Part shown: positions 6,962 through 16,230 of the stretch, piece after piece
Layout: each line of letters starts with the position of its first letter
Position numbering within the stretch: the first letter of the stretch is position 1
Assembly (NCBI GenBank): GCA_007121335.1
Contig: SKLY01000156.1
Coordinates: 1 to 32,613 of the forward strand
DNA length: 32,613 nt
From: Saprospiraceae bacterium
GTDB taxonomy: Bacteria > Bacteroidota > Bacteroidia > Chitinophagales > Saprospiraceae
Direction: 5' to 3'
Position numbers and translations under genes: made by a program
Notes under the pieces: generated by a model
The model's input: the letters and a program-made list of their open reading frames with translations, nothing else
Told to the model about the DNA's origin: nothing
Databases searched by the model: none

Positions 6962-9385
6962 TCAATCCCTGCCGATTATCAACCTCCCGCTTGCATTTTC
7001 CAAAAGGGGATCGGGATTGTCGCCGAGATAGACCTCCCGATAATTACCTTCGAGCCAGTATTTTAATCCGCTGTCATAAAGTCGATTTCCTGGGTTGCCG
7101 CTCCGTCCGCCGGGTAGCGACGTGAAAAACCTGCGCTCTTCTCCATTGAACTGGGCGATCATCCTCAGGGAGGGGCCTTTGTCATCAAAAATGGAGTTCA
7201 GTGCGCTTCTGGTACCGCCGGTGTGGAGTTCGTACTCCCCGAAAGCTTCTATTCTGGCGATGTGCTGAATGTAGGAATTCCTGAATTTCACCCAGTAGTC
7301 CCCACCGTTTTTCTCTTCCCATTCTGCCGTTTCCTTGGTTGCATGGCTGAAAGCTTTAGCGATTGCGGCTTTGAGTTCTGTGAGGATTTCCTCTTCCTCT
7401 TCCGGGACGCTGTCAGAATTTACGATAAGAGAAAGGGTCGTTTTCCAGTTTGGTCTCAGTAATCCGACCTCGGTAAACACTCTATCCCAACTGCGACTGA
7501 GCCAATCCCGCTGCCAGATTTTAAAAAACACGGCCTCTATGGAGTTGGGCTCGAAAGTATGGTCCCAGGATGTCAAAAGCTCATAGTAGCGGATTTCGAC
7601 AGGAGTCATGTTTGTGGTGTCCAAAAGGGGCAGCAAGCCGGCGCAAATTTCAAGGGCTTTTTGAGAGCGGTTGTCATTTTGGAGGCGTTTCATGCGCTCC
7701 AGGTCGATATTGGAGGCGGTATCGAGGTAGTGATACAAATAGGTGCCCCTGTCCAGGTTGTAATTGCCGAGCATGGGGTAGGGAAAATCTGCGCCCGCGG
7801 TTTGTTGGTTGGCACTGGCGACAAATCCCGACGCCGGGTTGATCAATTTGGGCATTGAATCCCGGGGAATGGTTGCATCCAAAAGGGACTCCATTGTCGA
7901 TCCGTCTCTGAGAAATCGCCCGTCCATTGCATCCCTGCGATCGGGCAGTGATCCCACCACAAACAAACCTATGTTTCCATGCTTGTCTCCATATACGATG
8001 TTTTGGGGAGGCCCCGAAAACTCTTGTACCGCCTTTTGGAAGTCATCGATATTGTCGGCGTATTGCTTTTTTACGAGGGCCTTCATATGGTCTTTAGAAG
8101 GCATGGTTGCCGCCCACCGCATAGCGTAGTTGCTCATGGGATTTTCTTCATCGCGGTAGAAGGGCATTTGGCCAAAGAGCGTTACCGCCATGCTGTCCAC
8201 GTAATCCTCCCTGCCACGGACTCCGATTCGCTCTTCTCTCCATTCGACCTTTTTCACCTCATCGTCAACCACATATGATTTTCGCTCTTCGTCCTCCCAG
8301 TGAATTTCGTAGTAATCCAAATAGTCCATCCCCACATTGGTCGTTCCCACGGCAAAATGCTCATTGATTCCAATGTATATCAAAGGGATACCGGGAAGGG
8401 AGAAGCCGTATTGATTGGATCCGGGGCTCACCATATGACACTCGTACCAAATGGATGGCAAGGTCAGCGGTAGATGGGGGTCATTGGCCAGGAAGAGACT
8501 CCCATCCTCAGTGCGTTGCGGTGAAACCACCCAGTTGTTGCTACCCAGAAATGAAGATGGCTGAGCAAAATGTCTGTGGAATCCTTCTTTGTTTGAAAAA
8601 TTACTTTCCACGGGATGGTCATTGTTGCCAACCGATCCAAGCTGGGCATCCCTGTTGGCCACTTTATCCGGAACAACCGGAGGAATATCTTCATAGAATG
8701 CGGGAAATAGTCGTTCGAACATCTCCTCTCCCAGTAATTCCCTGGTTTGAGTTGCAGCAATGTCCTCGTGCCTGAAAGTGAGCTGGTGGTTTAGAAAGGC
8801 GACCACAGAAGCCATTTTAAATTCATCCCATTTTTCGGGTCTGTAATCCAATAGCTTAAATTCAATGGGATAATCTCGTCGATTCAGGTTTTTGATGTAG
8901 TGGTTGACGCCTTTGATGTACGGCAAAATATGGGTGTGATAGTGGTCGGCATCTTCGTTCCAAAAGGCAGCGATGTTCTCCGCCATGATGCCCATGCCTT
9001 TTCTCCGCATTTCCAGATCGTATTCCAGGGATCGCATTCCGAGGATTTCGGAGAGCCTGCCAGTTGCAGCGCGGTAGGAAAAATCCATTTGAAAAAGGCG
9101 GTCCCGGGCGTGCAAATATCCGAGCACCAGAGCGGCGTCTTCCGCAGATTGTGCGAAAATGTGGGGTGTGCCACTCTCATCAAATACCACATCTACTTCT
9201 TTGCTGACAGGTACATCGGGAAGGGTAGTGGCCGGGGAGGATTGCATGGGGGCGTTTTGCCAAAAGCCCTCATTGGGGGACATAAAAACTCCCGGGGCGG
9301 GCAAAACCTGCCACGATATACTGCAAAAAAGCAGGTAGATCACAAGACCTGCCACCCACAACCCTGTTTTCAATAATTTGCTCAT
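6962..9385 (-). CDS. Penicillin acylase family (peptidase S45) amidohydrolase
   Basis: 807 residues from ATG 9385 (MSKLLKTGLWVAG); the frame continues upstream to 9439, but those 18 residues would precede a good N-terminal hydrophobic segment. S45 enzymes are made as a single chain that cuts itself, exposing an N-terminal nucleophile Ser on the beta chain. The processing site is visible as FLGSNNWVV, with Ser at about residue 282; the preceding part is the alpha chain (DVVFDESGTPHIFAQS, GYLHARDRLFQMDF). The beta chain has FLANDPHLPLTLPSIWYE, a signature block, and ends with ...RLIIGRD. Substrates may be N-acyl amides such as acyl-homoserine lactones, lipopeptides or beta-lactam side chains; the sequence does not tell which. 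The N-terminal hydrophobic segment suggests export to the periplasm. The gene follows yaaA by 55 bp and is probably co-transcribed. Confidence 0.9.
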   Translation of the reverse strand: MSKLLKTGLWVAGLVIYLLFCSISWQVLPAPGVFMSPNEGFWQNAPMQSSPATTLPDVPVSKEVDVVFDESGTPHIFAQSAEDAALVLGYLHARDRLFQMDFSYRAATGRLSEILGMRSLEYDLEMRRKGMGIMAENIAAFWNEDADHYHTHILPYIKGVNHYIKNLNRRDYPIEFKLLDYRPEKWDEFKMASVVAFLNHQLTFRHEDIAATQTRELLGEEMFERLFPAFYEDIPPVVPDKVANRDAQLGSVGNNDHPVESNFSNKEGFHRHFAQPSSFLGSNNWVVSPQRTEDGSLFLANDPHLPLTLPSIWYECHMVSPGSNQYGFSLPGIPLIYIGINEHFAVGTTNVGMDYLDYYEIHWEDEERKSYVVDDEVKKVEWREERIGVRGREDYVDSMAVTLFGQMPFYRDEENPMSNYAMRWAATMPSKDHMKALVKKQYADNIDDFQKAVQEFSGPPQNIVYGDKHGNIGLFVVGSLPDRRDAMDGRFLRDGSTMESLLDATIPRDSMPKLINPASGFVASANQQTAGADFPYPMLGNYNLDRGTYLYHYLDTASNIDLERMKRLQNDNRSQKALEICAGLLPLLDTTNMTPVEIRYYELLTSWDHTFEPNSIEAVFFKIWQRDWLSRSWDRVFTEVGLLRPNWKTTLSLIVNSDSVPEEEEEILTELKAAIAKAFSHATKETAEWEEKNGGDYWVKFRNSYIQHIARIEAFGEYELHTGGTRSALNSIFDDKGPSLRMIAQFNGEERRFFTSLPGGRSGNPGNRLYDSGLKYWLEGNYREVYLGDNPDPLLENASGRLIIGRD

Positions 9386-9440
9386 TGAACCTGTCCTTAA
9401 GGGAAAATCCCAACGATTAATCAGGTCCAAAGATAGCAAT

Positions 9441-10211
9441 CTACTCAGGTTTCACAAACAGCAACTTGTTCTCCTCAGAACCATCTTTGTCAAATAGGTA
9501 GCCCATGCCATCGAATTTGGTCAATCCAGCCCGGTCCCGGATGTTGTTTTCAAGCACGAAGCGGGCCATCATTCCCCGCGCTTTTTTGGCATTGAATGAT
9601 ACAAAGCGCAACTTACCTTTTCTAATCTCCCTGAAGTCCACATCAATCCACTTGCCTTCAAAAGCTTTTTGGTCGATGACTTTCACATATTCATTGGAGG
9701 CCAGATTGAGAATGGCATCCGATTTGTGTTTTTTCAGGTCATTTTTCAGTGTTTCTGTTATTTTATCATCCCAAAATTCGTAGAGATTGTCACCGGAGTC
9801 TGTCTTTAGATTGGTTCCCATTTCCAGACGGTAGGGTTCGATCAAATCGAATGGACGCAGTATGCCGTACATCCCGCTTAGGATTCTGAGGTGTTCATCG
9901 GCCCTTTTTTGCGCATTCTCATCAAGGCTCAGTGCATCGAGTCCGACATAAACATCTCCCCTGAATGCAAAGAGGGCAGGGGCTTGATCTTCGGCTTTGC
10001 CATCGCCGGAAAAGTTTTTGAAGCGTTCGGTATTCAGATCGGCCAGTTTTTCACTAATGGACATCAGTTCCATCAATTCCGGCTTGGAGTATTTCTTTAA
10101 TACTTTGGCCAATTTCCGGGATTCACTGAGGAACTTCGGACTGGACGCCGCGGGGTGATTGCGTCCCTCATCAAATTTCATGGTCTTTGCTGGTGAAAGA
10201 ATTGCAAGCAT
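9441..10211 (-). CDS. yaaA: YaaA family (UPF0246/DUF328) peroxide-stress protein
   Basis: 256 residues, full length for the family, beginning with the diagnostic MLAILSPAKTM. Other family blocks are ALFAFRGDVYVGLDA, LRILSGMYGILRPFDLIEPYRLEMGT, NLYEFWDDKI and NLASNEY, followed by FVSFNAKKARGMMARFV. In Escherichia coli YaaA limits free intracellular iron and protects DNA and protein during hydrogen peroxide stress; the fold is a DNA-binding helix-hairpin-helix type. It is cytoplasmic and lacks a signal peptide. It is the upstream partner of the S45 acylase; the pairing has no obvious functional logic. Confidence 0.93.
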   Translation of the reverse strand: MLAILSPAKTMKFDEGRNHPAASSPKFLSESRKLAKVLKKYSKPELMELMSISEKLADLNTERFKNFSGDGKAEDQAPALFAFRGDVYVGLDALSLDENAQKRADEHLRILSGMYGILRPFDLIEPYRLEMGTNLKTDSGDNLYEFWDDKITETLKNDLKKHKSDAILNLASNEYVKVIDQKAFEGKWIDVDFREIRKGKLRFVSFNAKKARGMMARFVLENNIRDRAGLTKFDGMGYLFDKDGSEENKLLFVKPE

Positions 10212-10351
10212 GTTGAGAAATTTTATTCAAAGATGTTTAGTACTTCAACAGTACGCTAATTTAATTAAGGCCGGGGGCAATTGTTCTTGGGAGTACACCA
10301 AAATATAGTTCGGGCATTCCTTTAAATCCCCCTAAATGCAATAACTGCAAT

Positions 10352-10381
10352 AAAAAACGGGTCGCTCATAGCAACCCGTTT
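10352..10381 (-). terminator. Intrinsic terminator of the DUF1573 gene
   Basis: On the minus strand an AAACGGGT...ACCCGTTT stem (arms 10374-10381 and 10355-10362, 11-nt loop) runs directly into six T (10357-10352). It lies about 40 bp downstream of the stop of the DUF1573 gene and upstream of yaaA, which separates the two transcription units. Confidence 0.75.
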
Positions 10382-10420
10382 ACATTAAATCATGAAAAAT
10401 TCAACCAAAATTTATCCTTC

Positions 10421-10852
10421 TTAATTATCGAAGATATTGGAATTCTTTTTTGGGAGAGATTCTCCTTCTTTCTTTTCTACTACTCTACCTCTCACCATGA
10501 GTACGTGAGGATCTCCGCCCTCATTAGTGGTTATGCGAATGGTTCTGTTTATGTTACCCATTCTGTTTGTGTCGTAATTAACACTGAACTCAGCACTTTC
10601 ACCCGGCTGAATGGGATCCCTTGGATAGTCGGGCACGGTACAGCCACAGCTTCCGCGAGCATTGGTGATAACCAGAGGTTCATCTCCGGTATTCGTAAAA
10701 CTTACTGTTCTTATTCGCTCACTGCCCCTTTCTATTTCTCCATAGTCAACGGTAGTGGACTCGAAAGTCATTTGTGGACCCGTCTGAGCATCTGAATACA
10801 GGGGATATACCAACAAAGCTGCAAGCAGTGCAATAAAACCGGTTAATTTCAT
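10421..10852 (-). CDS. Secreted DUF1573 domain protein
   Basis: 143 residues from ATG 10852 (MKLTGFIALLAALL); an upstream in-frame extension to 10900 is unlikely because it would bury the signal peptide, which ends near SDAQ. The mature protein is one DUF1573 beta-sandwich of the ASH/immunoglobulin type: FESTTVDYGEIERGSERIRTV, FTNTGDEPLVI, then the hallmark RGSCGCTVPDYP with a paired-Cys turn, and IQPGESAEFSVNYDT. It ends with a short charged tail. DUF1573 proteins are common and often multicopy in Bacteroidota, and are thought to be periplasmic or surface proteins of unknown function. A terminator follows it and a good promoter precedes it, so it is monocistronic. Confidence 0.88.
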   Translation of the reverse strand: MKLTGFIALLAALLVYPLYSDAQTGPQMTFESTTVDYGEIERGSERIRTVSFTNTGDEPLVITNARGSCGCTVPDYPRDPIQPGESAEFSVNYDTNRMGNINRTIRITTNEGGDPHVLMVRGRVVEKKEGESLPKKNSNIFDN

Positions 10853-10897
10853 TGTATAATTTTTTAAAGCGTTTAGGATTAAATCAACTAATCTTGG

Positions 10898-10930
10898 CAA
10901 AAATACGACTTATCAACAAAAAGACACCAA
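10898..10930 (-). promoter_or_regulatory. Bacteroidota-type promoter of the DUF1573 gene
   Basis: On the minus strand, TTG (10930-10928), a 22-nt spacer and TATTTTTG (10905-10898, matching TAnnTTTG) lie 46 bp before the start codon. It is divergent from the promoter of the E1 gene. Confidence 0.5.
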
Positions 10931-11021
10931 AAAAGATTCAAATGTTTACACAGAAAATGTTAAGAAAGTAATATGGTGCCTAAATGTTATAGTTTTCATT
11001 GATCAAACGGTGAACCAGGCT

Positions 11022-11052
11022 TTGATAATATGTATTAATTTAGTTAATTTTG
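11022..11052 (+). promoter_or_regulatory. Bacteroidota-type promoter of the fused E1 gene
   Basis: TTG at 11022-11024, a 20-nt spacer and TAATTTTG at 11045-11052 match the -33/-7 consensus TTG/TAnnTTTG with ideal spacing. The start codon is 34 nt downstream of the -7 element. Confidence 0.65.
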
Positions 11053-11085
11053 CACTCCATTTCAAAAAACCACAATCGAGCAAAT

Positions 11086-13524
11086 ATGACATTAACTACA
11101 TTATTGGAAGACTGGAAAGTAAAGGAAGGGGTTGAGAACAGTGATTTCATAAACGAAGTGATAAGTGATTATTGGATTTGTTGCATCAGTCGTGAAGCCA
11201 GTATTCTCGGCAGAAAAGAGGTGTTGACCGGGAAGGCCAAATTCGGTATTCTCGGCGATGGAAAGGAGGTGCCGCAGGTAGCCATGGCCAAGGCCTACAA
11301 AAAGGGAGATTTTCGAGCGGGCTACTACAGAGACCAGACTTTGATGTTTGCATTGGGACTATGTACGGTTGAGGAGTATTTCGCCCAGCTTTACAGTGAC
11401 CCGGATAACGATCCCTTCAGCGCCGGAAGGCAGATGAACAGCCATTTTGCAACCCGCCTAATTGATGAGGAAGACAACTGGCTGGATCACACAGAAAGAT
11501 ACAACATATCTTCTGATATTTCTCCCACTGCAGGTCAGATGGCCCGGGCATTCGGTTTGGCATGTGCATCTAAAAAATACCGCAATTCCGATGATCTTGG
11601 ACACCTCAGTAATTTGTCGAATAATGGGAACGAAGTGGTTTTTTGCACCATTGGTGATGCATCGACTTCAGAGGGCATTTTTTGGGAGGTGATGAACGCC
11701 TCGGTAGTGGAAAGAGTACCGCTGGCAGTTAGTGTTTGGGACGACGGTTACGGGATTTCCGTTCCCAGGGATTACCAAACGGCAAAAGGGAGCATCTCAA
11801 AGGTTATGAGTGGATTTGCCACAACCGATGATGCGGATGGCATTGATATTTACCGCGTCAAGGCTTACGATTACCCCAAATTGTGCGAGGTTTACGAGGT
11901 GGCCACTGAAAAAGTGCGTCAATTTCACCGTCCGGCCATGATTCATGTAGAGGATTGCACCCAGCCCCAGGGGCATTCTACTTCCGGTTCCCACGAGCGA
12001 TACAAAAGCAAGGAGAGATTGGAATGGGAAAAGGAGTATGACTGTATAACCCAGTTGGGAAAATGGATGGTTGAAAATGGTATAGCGGATGAGGCCAAGT
12101 TGGAAGAAATCCAAAAACAGGCCAAAAAGTACGTCAGAAATGCGCAGAAACAGGCGTGGGCAGATTTTTCAGACCCTGTAAAGAAAAAGTGGAGAGAACT
12201 CCAGGGGATTTTTGCCAATATCGCCAAAGAAAATCCGGGCATAGATCAAATCCAACAATTGTCATCGGACCTCAAATCCGCGCTCAGCCCGCTTAGGTAC
12301 GAAATCCTGAAGTTTGCGCGAAAAATGGACCTGGTTTGCTCGGAACTCAGCGGTGGAGCAATCAATGAGCTAAAAGAGTTCATTGAATCCGAACGCGATC
12401 TGGGTAAAGAGAGATACCATACACACCTATACAGCAATTCGTCTAAATCAGCACTCAAAGTGCCTGTCGTTCACCCTGAATTTGGGGATGAGCCGGAAGT
12501 TATAAATGGCTATGAGGTTTTGAACAGGTTTTTTGACACCGCCCTTATGAGAGACCCGTCACTCTTTGCTTTCGGTGAAGATGTGGGTAAGATCGGTGAT
12601 GTAAACCAGGGCTTTGCGGGTTTACAGGAAAAGTACGGTGAAGACCGGGTGTTTGATGTGGGGATTAGAGAGTGGTCGATAGTTGGACAGGCCCTTGGTA
12701 TGGCGATGAGGGGATTGAGACCCATTGCAGAAATACAGTACCTCGATTACCTGATGTACGGTCTGACACCACTTACCGACGATGCGTCAACTTTGCGCTA
12801 TCGCTCCTACGGCCAGCAGATGGCCCCGCTGATTATTCGCACCAGAGGTCACAGACTTGAGGGAATTTGGCACACAGGTTCTCCCATTGGAATGGCCATA
12901 AACGCATTGAGAGGTATGTACGTGCTCATGCCCAGAAATATGGTTCAGGCTGCGGGTATGTATAACACCATGCTTCAATCGGCCGACCCTGCCATCATCG
13001 TCGAGTGCCTCAATGGATACAGACTCAAAGAAAAAGTGCCCGCAAACCTGGCCGAATTTACCGTGCCCCTGGGTGTACCTGAAGTACTTCGCGAAGGCGA
13101 GGACGTCACATTGGTTACCTACGGATCTTGTTGTCGTGTTGCGGAAGATGCTGCCAATCAACTAGAAGAAGTAGGCATTTCGGTGGAACTCATTGATGTT
13201 CAAACACTCGTGCCATTCGATTTGGAGCACAGCATAGTAGAATCTTTGAAAAAGACCAATCGCATCGTCTTTTTGGACGAGGATGTTCCAGGTGGCGCCA
13301 CCTCTTACATGATGCAAAAAGTCTTACAGGAGCAGGGTGGATACTTCTATTTGGATTCGCAGCCTCTGACCATTGCCGCGACTGAAAACAGATCACCCTA
13401 CGGTTCTGATGGTGATTATTTTTGTAAGCCCTCTGCCGAGGACGTCGCCGAAGAAATATACCTGCTGATGAGAGAGGCTTCTCCTAATTCTTTCCCCGGC
13501 AAACCCGATGGAATTATTCGGTGA
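11086..13524 (+). CDS. 2-oxoacid (branched-chain type) dehydrogenase E1, alpha and beta subunits fused
   Basis: 812 residues from ATG 11086 (MTLTTLLEDW); a TTG at 11050 would start inside the -7 promoter element. Residues of about 1-400 are the E1 alpha domain. The thiamine diphosphate/Mg region is IGDASTSEGIFWEVMNAS near residue 188, followed by DDGYGISVPRDYQTA. After a helical linker, residues of about 470-805 are the E1 beta (transketolase-like) domain: NGYEVLNRFFDTAL, FAFGEDVGKIGDVNQGF, DVGIREWSIVGQALGMA, LIIRTRGHR and VFLDEDVPGGATS. E1 decarboxylates a 2-oxoacid and passes the acyl group to the lipoyl arm of E2 in the cytoplasmic multienzyme complex. Fused E1 of this type is usual in Bacteroidota; branched-chain 2-oxoacids are the likely substrates, but pyruvate cannot be excluded. 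E2 and E3 are not in the window. Confidence 0.92.
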   Translation: MTLTTLLEDWKVKEGVENSDFINEVISDYWICCISREASILGRKEVLTGKAKFGILGDGKEVPQVAMAKAYKKGDFRAGYYRDQTLMFALGLCTVEEYFAQLYSDPDNDPFSAGRQMNSHFATRLIDEEDNWLDHTERYNISSDISPTAGQMARAFGLACASKKYRNSDDLGHLSNLSNNGNEVVFCTIGDASTSEGIFWEVMNASVVERVPLAVSVWDDGYGISVPRDYQTAKGSISKVMSGFATTDDADGIDIYRVKAYDYPKLCEVYEVATEKVRQFHRPAMIHVEDCTQPQGHSTSGSHERYKSKERLEWEKEYDCITQLGKWMVENGIADEAKLEEIQKQAKKYVRNAQKQAWADFSDPVKKKWRELQGIFANIAKENPGIDQIQQLSSDLKSALSPLRYEILKFARKMDLVCSELSGGAINELKEFIESERDLGKERYHTHLYSNSSKSALKVPVVHPEFGDEPEVINGYEVLNRFFDTALMRDPSLFAFGEDVGKIGDVNQGFAGLQEKYGEDRVFDVGIREWSIVGQALGMAMRGLRPIAEIQYLDYLMYGLTPLTDDASTLRYRSYGQQMAPLIIRTRGHRLEGIWHTGSPIGMAINALRGMYVLMPRNMVQAAGMYNTMLQSADPAIIVECLNGYRLKEKVPANLAEFTVPLGVPEVLREGEDVTLVTYGSCCRVAEDAANQLEEVGISVELIDVQTLVPFDLEHSIVESLKKTNRIVFLDEDVPGGATSYMMQKVLQEQGGYFYLDSQPLTIAATENRSPYGSDGDYFCKPSAEDVAEEIYLLMREASPNSFPGKPDGIIR

Positions 13525-13563
13525 TGAAATGGCCTTTTGTGGTTATGAGGTACTAAACAAATT

Positions 13564-13585
13564 CGGAAAAACCCTAATTTTTCCG
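13564..13585 (+). terminator. Hairpin after the E1 gene, possible weak terminator
   Basis: CGGAAAAA (13564-13571), a 6-nt loop and TTTTTCCG (13578-13585) form a perfect 8-bp stem 40 bp after the E1 stop. No T-run follows the stem, so termination may be partial, or the hairpin may only separate the two genes at mRNA level. Confidence 0.35.
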
Positions 13586-13608
13586 GCTTAGGTCCGTTAT
13601 TAAGAATC

Positions 13609-14667
13609 ATGAAAGTTAAGTATTTGATCGTTGGCCAGGGGATAGCCGGCACGCTCTTGTCCTACCAATTGCACAAGCGCAGGCAATCCTTTTTTATAGT
13701 GGACAAGGGCCTTCAAAAGGCTTGTTCAAGGGCCGGTTCAGGCTTGATAAATCCAATAACGGGTAGAAGATTTACGGTCTCCTGGATGTTTGAAGAACTC
13801 CTCCGCAAAGCGAGAAATACCTACAGCGAAATGGGGCAGTTTCTGGGAACCCAAATTCTCTATGAGCATCCTGTGTTGAATGTTTTTTACGACAGAGAAC
13901 AGGCCGGAAAGTGGAAAGAGAAAATGAATGATCCCGGCTTTGCCGAACTCGTAGGGAAGCCCACTAAAAAGTTTAATAACAATGGCCTGCTCAAAGATGC
14001 CGTGCATACAGCCCAGGTAAATTCTTCATTACATATAGATATTAGCAATTTGATAATTTACTACCGCAGCTGGTTGCTAAAAAATAATAGGCTTAAAATT
14101 GGTGAATTCTCCTTGAATGATGTGAGCTATAACAATGGTTTGTACTCCTGGGCAGATATTGAGTTTGAAAAAATTATTTTCTGCGGGGGTGCTGCGGACT
14201 CCCGGTTGCAACATTTTCAGGATCTGCCATTTAAACTGAGTAAGGGGCAGGCGTTTATTGCAGAACTAGAAGAGAAAGTGCCTGATTTCATAATTAAGGG
14301 TAAGGCTTTTGTTGTACCAATTAAGGCCAGCGGACTTTATTGGATTGGTGCACATAACAACTGGTCGTTTGACGATGATTTTCCGGATACTGAGGCAAAG
14401 GAAATACTCTCTAAGAAATTGACTGGTACACTAAATATCGGGTTTCAATTTCTCGAGCCCCGTGTTGGAATCCGGCCCGCTACGAAAGACAGAAGGCCAC
14501 TGTTGGGCCGGCATCCCAAATTAACCCACCTTTACATTTTCAATGGATTGGGGACAAAAGGAGCTTCCTGGGCACCATATTGGTCAGAAATAATGGCTGA
14601 TTATCTTCGAATGAACGATTTCGAAATCCCCGGGGATGTCAATATATCGAGATTCTATAACTCTTGA
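13609..14667 (+). CDS. FAD-dependent oxidoreductase of the DAO family
   Basis: 352 residues. The N-terminus MKVKYLIVGQGIAGTLLSYQL is a Rossmann dinucleotide-binding motif (GxGxxG) at residues 9-14, with an acidic residue at the end of the second strand (FIVDKG). GLINPITGRRFTVSW is a conserved block in Bacteroidota members of this family. The C-terminal part carries RVGIRPATKDRRPLLGRHP and FNGLGTKGASWAPYW, the second FAD-contacting region of D-amino-acid-oxidase-like enzymes. It is probably cytoplasmic and oxidises an amine or amino-acid-like substrate, which cannot be identified here. It follows E1 by 84 bp with a hairpin between them and converges with the protease genes after it. Confidence 0.82.
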   Translation: MKVKYLIVGQGIAGTLLSYQLHKRRQSFFIVDKGLQKACSRAGSGLINPITGRRFTVSWMFEELLRKARNTYSEMGQFLGTQILYEHPVLNVFYDREQAGKWKEKMNDPGFAELVGKPTKKFNNNGLLKDAVHTAQVNSSLHIDISNLIIYYRSWLLKNNRLKIGEFSLNDVSYNNGLYSWADIEFEKIIFCGGAADSRLQHFQDLPFKLSKGQAFIAELEEKVPDFIIKGKAFVVPIKASGLYWIGAHNNWSFDDDFPDTEAKEILSKKLTGTLNIGFQFLEPRVGIRPATKDRRPLLGRHPKLTHLYIFNGLGTKGASWAPYWSEIMADYLRMNDFEIPGDVNISRFYNS

Positions 14668-14716
14668 AGATCAAGCAGGGCTTCCTTGAATATCCAGTAA
14701 CCAGATTTTTCAGGAA

Positions 14717-16222
14717 TTACTGAAGAATTACCCTTTCCGAAATCATTCCCCCGGATTCTGTGATAAGAGTTATCAAATAAATGCCCGCTGAAAGTCCTCC
14801 GGTTTCGAAATGTACCTTATTCCCGGAGTATTGCTGACTATTTAATTGCGAGATCATTCTCCCGTTGATATCACTCAGGCGAAGTTCCACATTATCCAGG
14901 TCTGATTCTTCCAGCCCTTTCAGTTCGATTTCCACACCGCGGTTGAGACTCGTAGGATTGACAATCTTCATTTGAAAGTCTATTCCCGGAAAAAGGTCGG
15001 TATTGGACAATTCTGACGCTATGAAAGCGCGTCTATTGGAAAAGTTATTACATGGTTGGAATTCTGAGAGTGGTTTGATTCTAACCATGTGTTGATTTTC
15101 AAGGACAAGTTGAGGCAATTGCAGAAAGGTGTCCCGGACCACCTCGTCCACCAACAAATTGGAGAAAAAAGGAAGCGAAGTAAGTTGCACCTGATAATAG
15201 GTGGCATTGGGTACAGATTCCCATTTCAGGTAAGCTTCGTCATATTGAACTATTTCATTTTCCGCCGGATGAATGATGGTGACCTCGGATTCTACAGGCC
15301 CGAATTTAATGGAGGGATCGACAATATCTGGTCTATCTAAAAGAATGTTCATTCGCATGGCCTGTGTTTGCTCTTCAGAGAATGAGTTTCTGCACGGTCC
15401 AAAAGCATAGGACATGATGTTAGAACCATCTACTCTTTCCATATTGCCAAGCGGGTCTGTAAGAAAAATTCCCAGCGGATTGTCAGCAGTACAGATCCAT
15501 GGGTAGCTAAGATAATCTGGGGCGGTATCACAAAATCCATCTGCGGCCTCCCTGCAGTTAGAACCATCCATTTTTTCAACCTCCACCCATTGTCCGAATA
15601 GCATAATTTGTTCTGGTGTGGGTTCATCCGGATTATAGATGGTAGCCTCCCAGCCATAGAAAGTGTGGGGAAGGGTAAATTGGTGGCCGATTTCGTGAGT
15701 CCAGATTTGATCTATACCATCGAGGCAGAAATTGGCCACAACCACGCCATCTACAAAAGTATTGTAGTAGCCGCATGCTCCGGCAGCATTATCTACGAAG
15801 TAGGAGTTCAAGGCATCCGGTACATTGTTGGATAAGATCATTCGCTCCCCTGCGCTGAATGAATCGTGGCTGTACCAATCTGTATTATCGATGTAGTTAA
15901 AGTCTCCTTTTATGAAAAACTGTATGCCTGTATGAAGAAATACTTCATTTAGGTTGCAAAAGGATTCTTCCACCAATGTCCTACTGACATAGCCTGTCCC
16001 ATCGTTTTTCCCGAGAATATGGATTTTAAGGGGGATAAACAGGGTGTCATCCGTTAGAAAGCGGTAGTTGCCCAAATTTTGCTGATAATAAATTAATCTT
16101 TCATCCCTATCTGGTGGGGTGCCACACAAATGTGGCGGCTTGCTGTTAATTTCCTGTGAGAATAAGTCAGCAGAAAAAATTAAAGCAAGCAGGATTACTC
16201 CCACATTTTGTAGAAGTTTCAT
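14717..16222 (-). CDS. Secreted M43 (pappalysin/cytophagalysin-like) zinc metalloprotease with T9SS domain, downstream copy
   Basis: 501 residues from ATG 16222 (MKLLQNVGVILLALIFSADLFSQ, a clear signal peptide). The catalytic zinc motif is HEIGHQFTLPH at residues 176-186, the metzincin pattern with Thr in place of the usual Gly; this variant also occurs, with other residues, in Bacteroidota M43 proteins. A Met-turn candidate is SNIMSYAFGPC. A beta-sandwich with LKWESVPNATYYQVQL follows, then a C-terminal domain (LRLSDINGRMI, GLSAGIYLITL, ERVILQ) typical of T9SS type A cargo. The protein should be exported, zinc dependent and released or anchored at the surface. It starts 8 bp after the stop of its upstream paralogue, so the pair is almost certainly co-transcribed. 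Confidence 0.88.
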   Translation of the reverse strand: MKLLQNVGVILLALIFSADLFSQEINSKPPHLCGTPPDRDERLIYYQQNLGNYRFLTDDTLFIPLKIHILGKNDGTGYVSRTLVEESFCNLNEVFLHTGIQFFIKGDFNYIDNTDWYSHDSFSAGERMILSNNVPDALNSYFVDNAAGACGYYNTFVDGVVVANFCLDGIDQIWTHEIGHQFTLPHTFYGWEATIYNPDEPTPEQIMLFGQWVEVEKMDGSNCREAADGFCDTAPDYLSYPWICTADNPLGIFLTDPLGNMERVDGSNIMSYAFGPCRNSFSEEQTQAMRMNILLDRPDIVDPSIKFGPVESEVTIIHPAENEIVQYDEAYLKWESVPNATYYQVQLTSLPFFSNLLVDEVVRDTFLQLPQLVLENQHMVRIKPLSEFQPCNNFSNRRAFIASELSNTDLFPGIDFQMKIVNPTSLNRGVEIELKGLEESDLDNVELRLSDINGRMISQLNSQQYSGNKVHFETGGLSAGIYLITLITESGGMISERVILQ

Positions 16223-16230
16223 GGCATTTC

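Noticed and set aside
11050-11085. Upstream TTG start for the fused E1
   Set aside because: It falls within the -7 promoter element, and the 12 extra residues are not conserved-looking.
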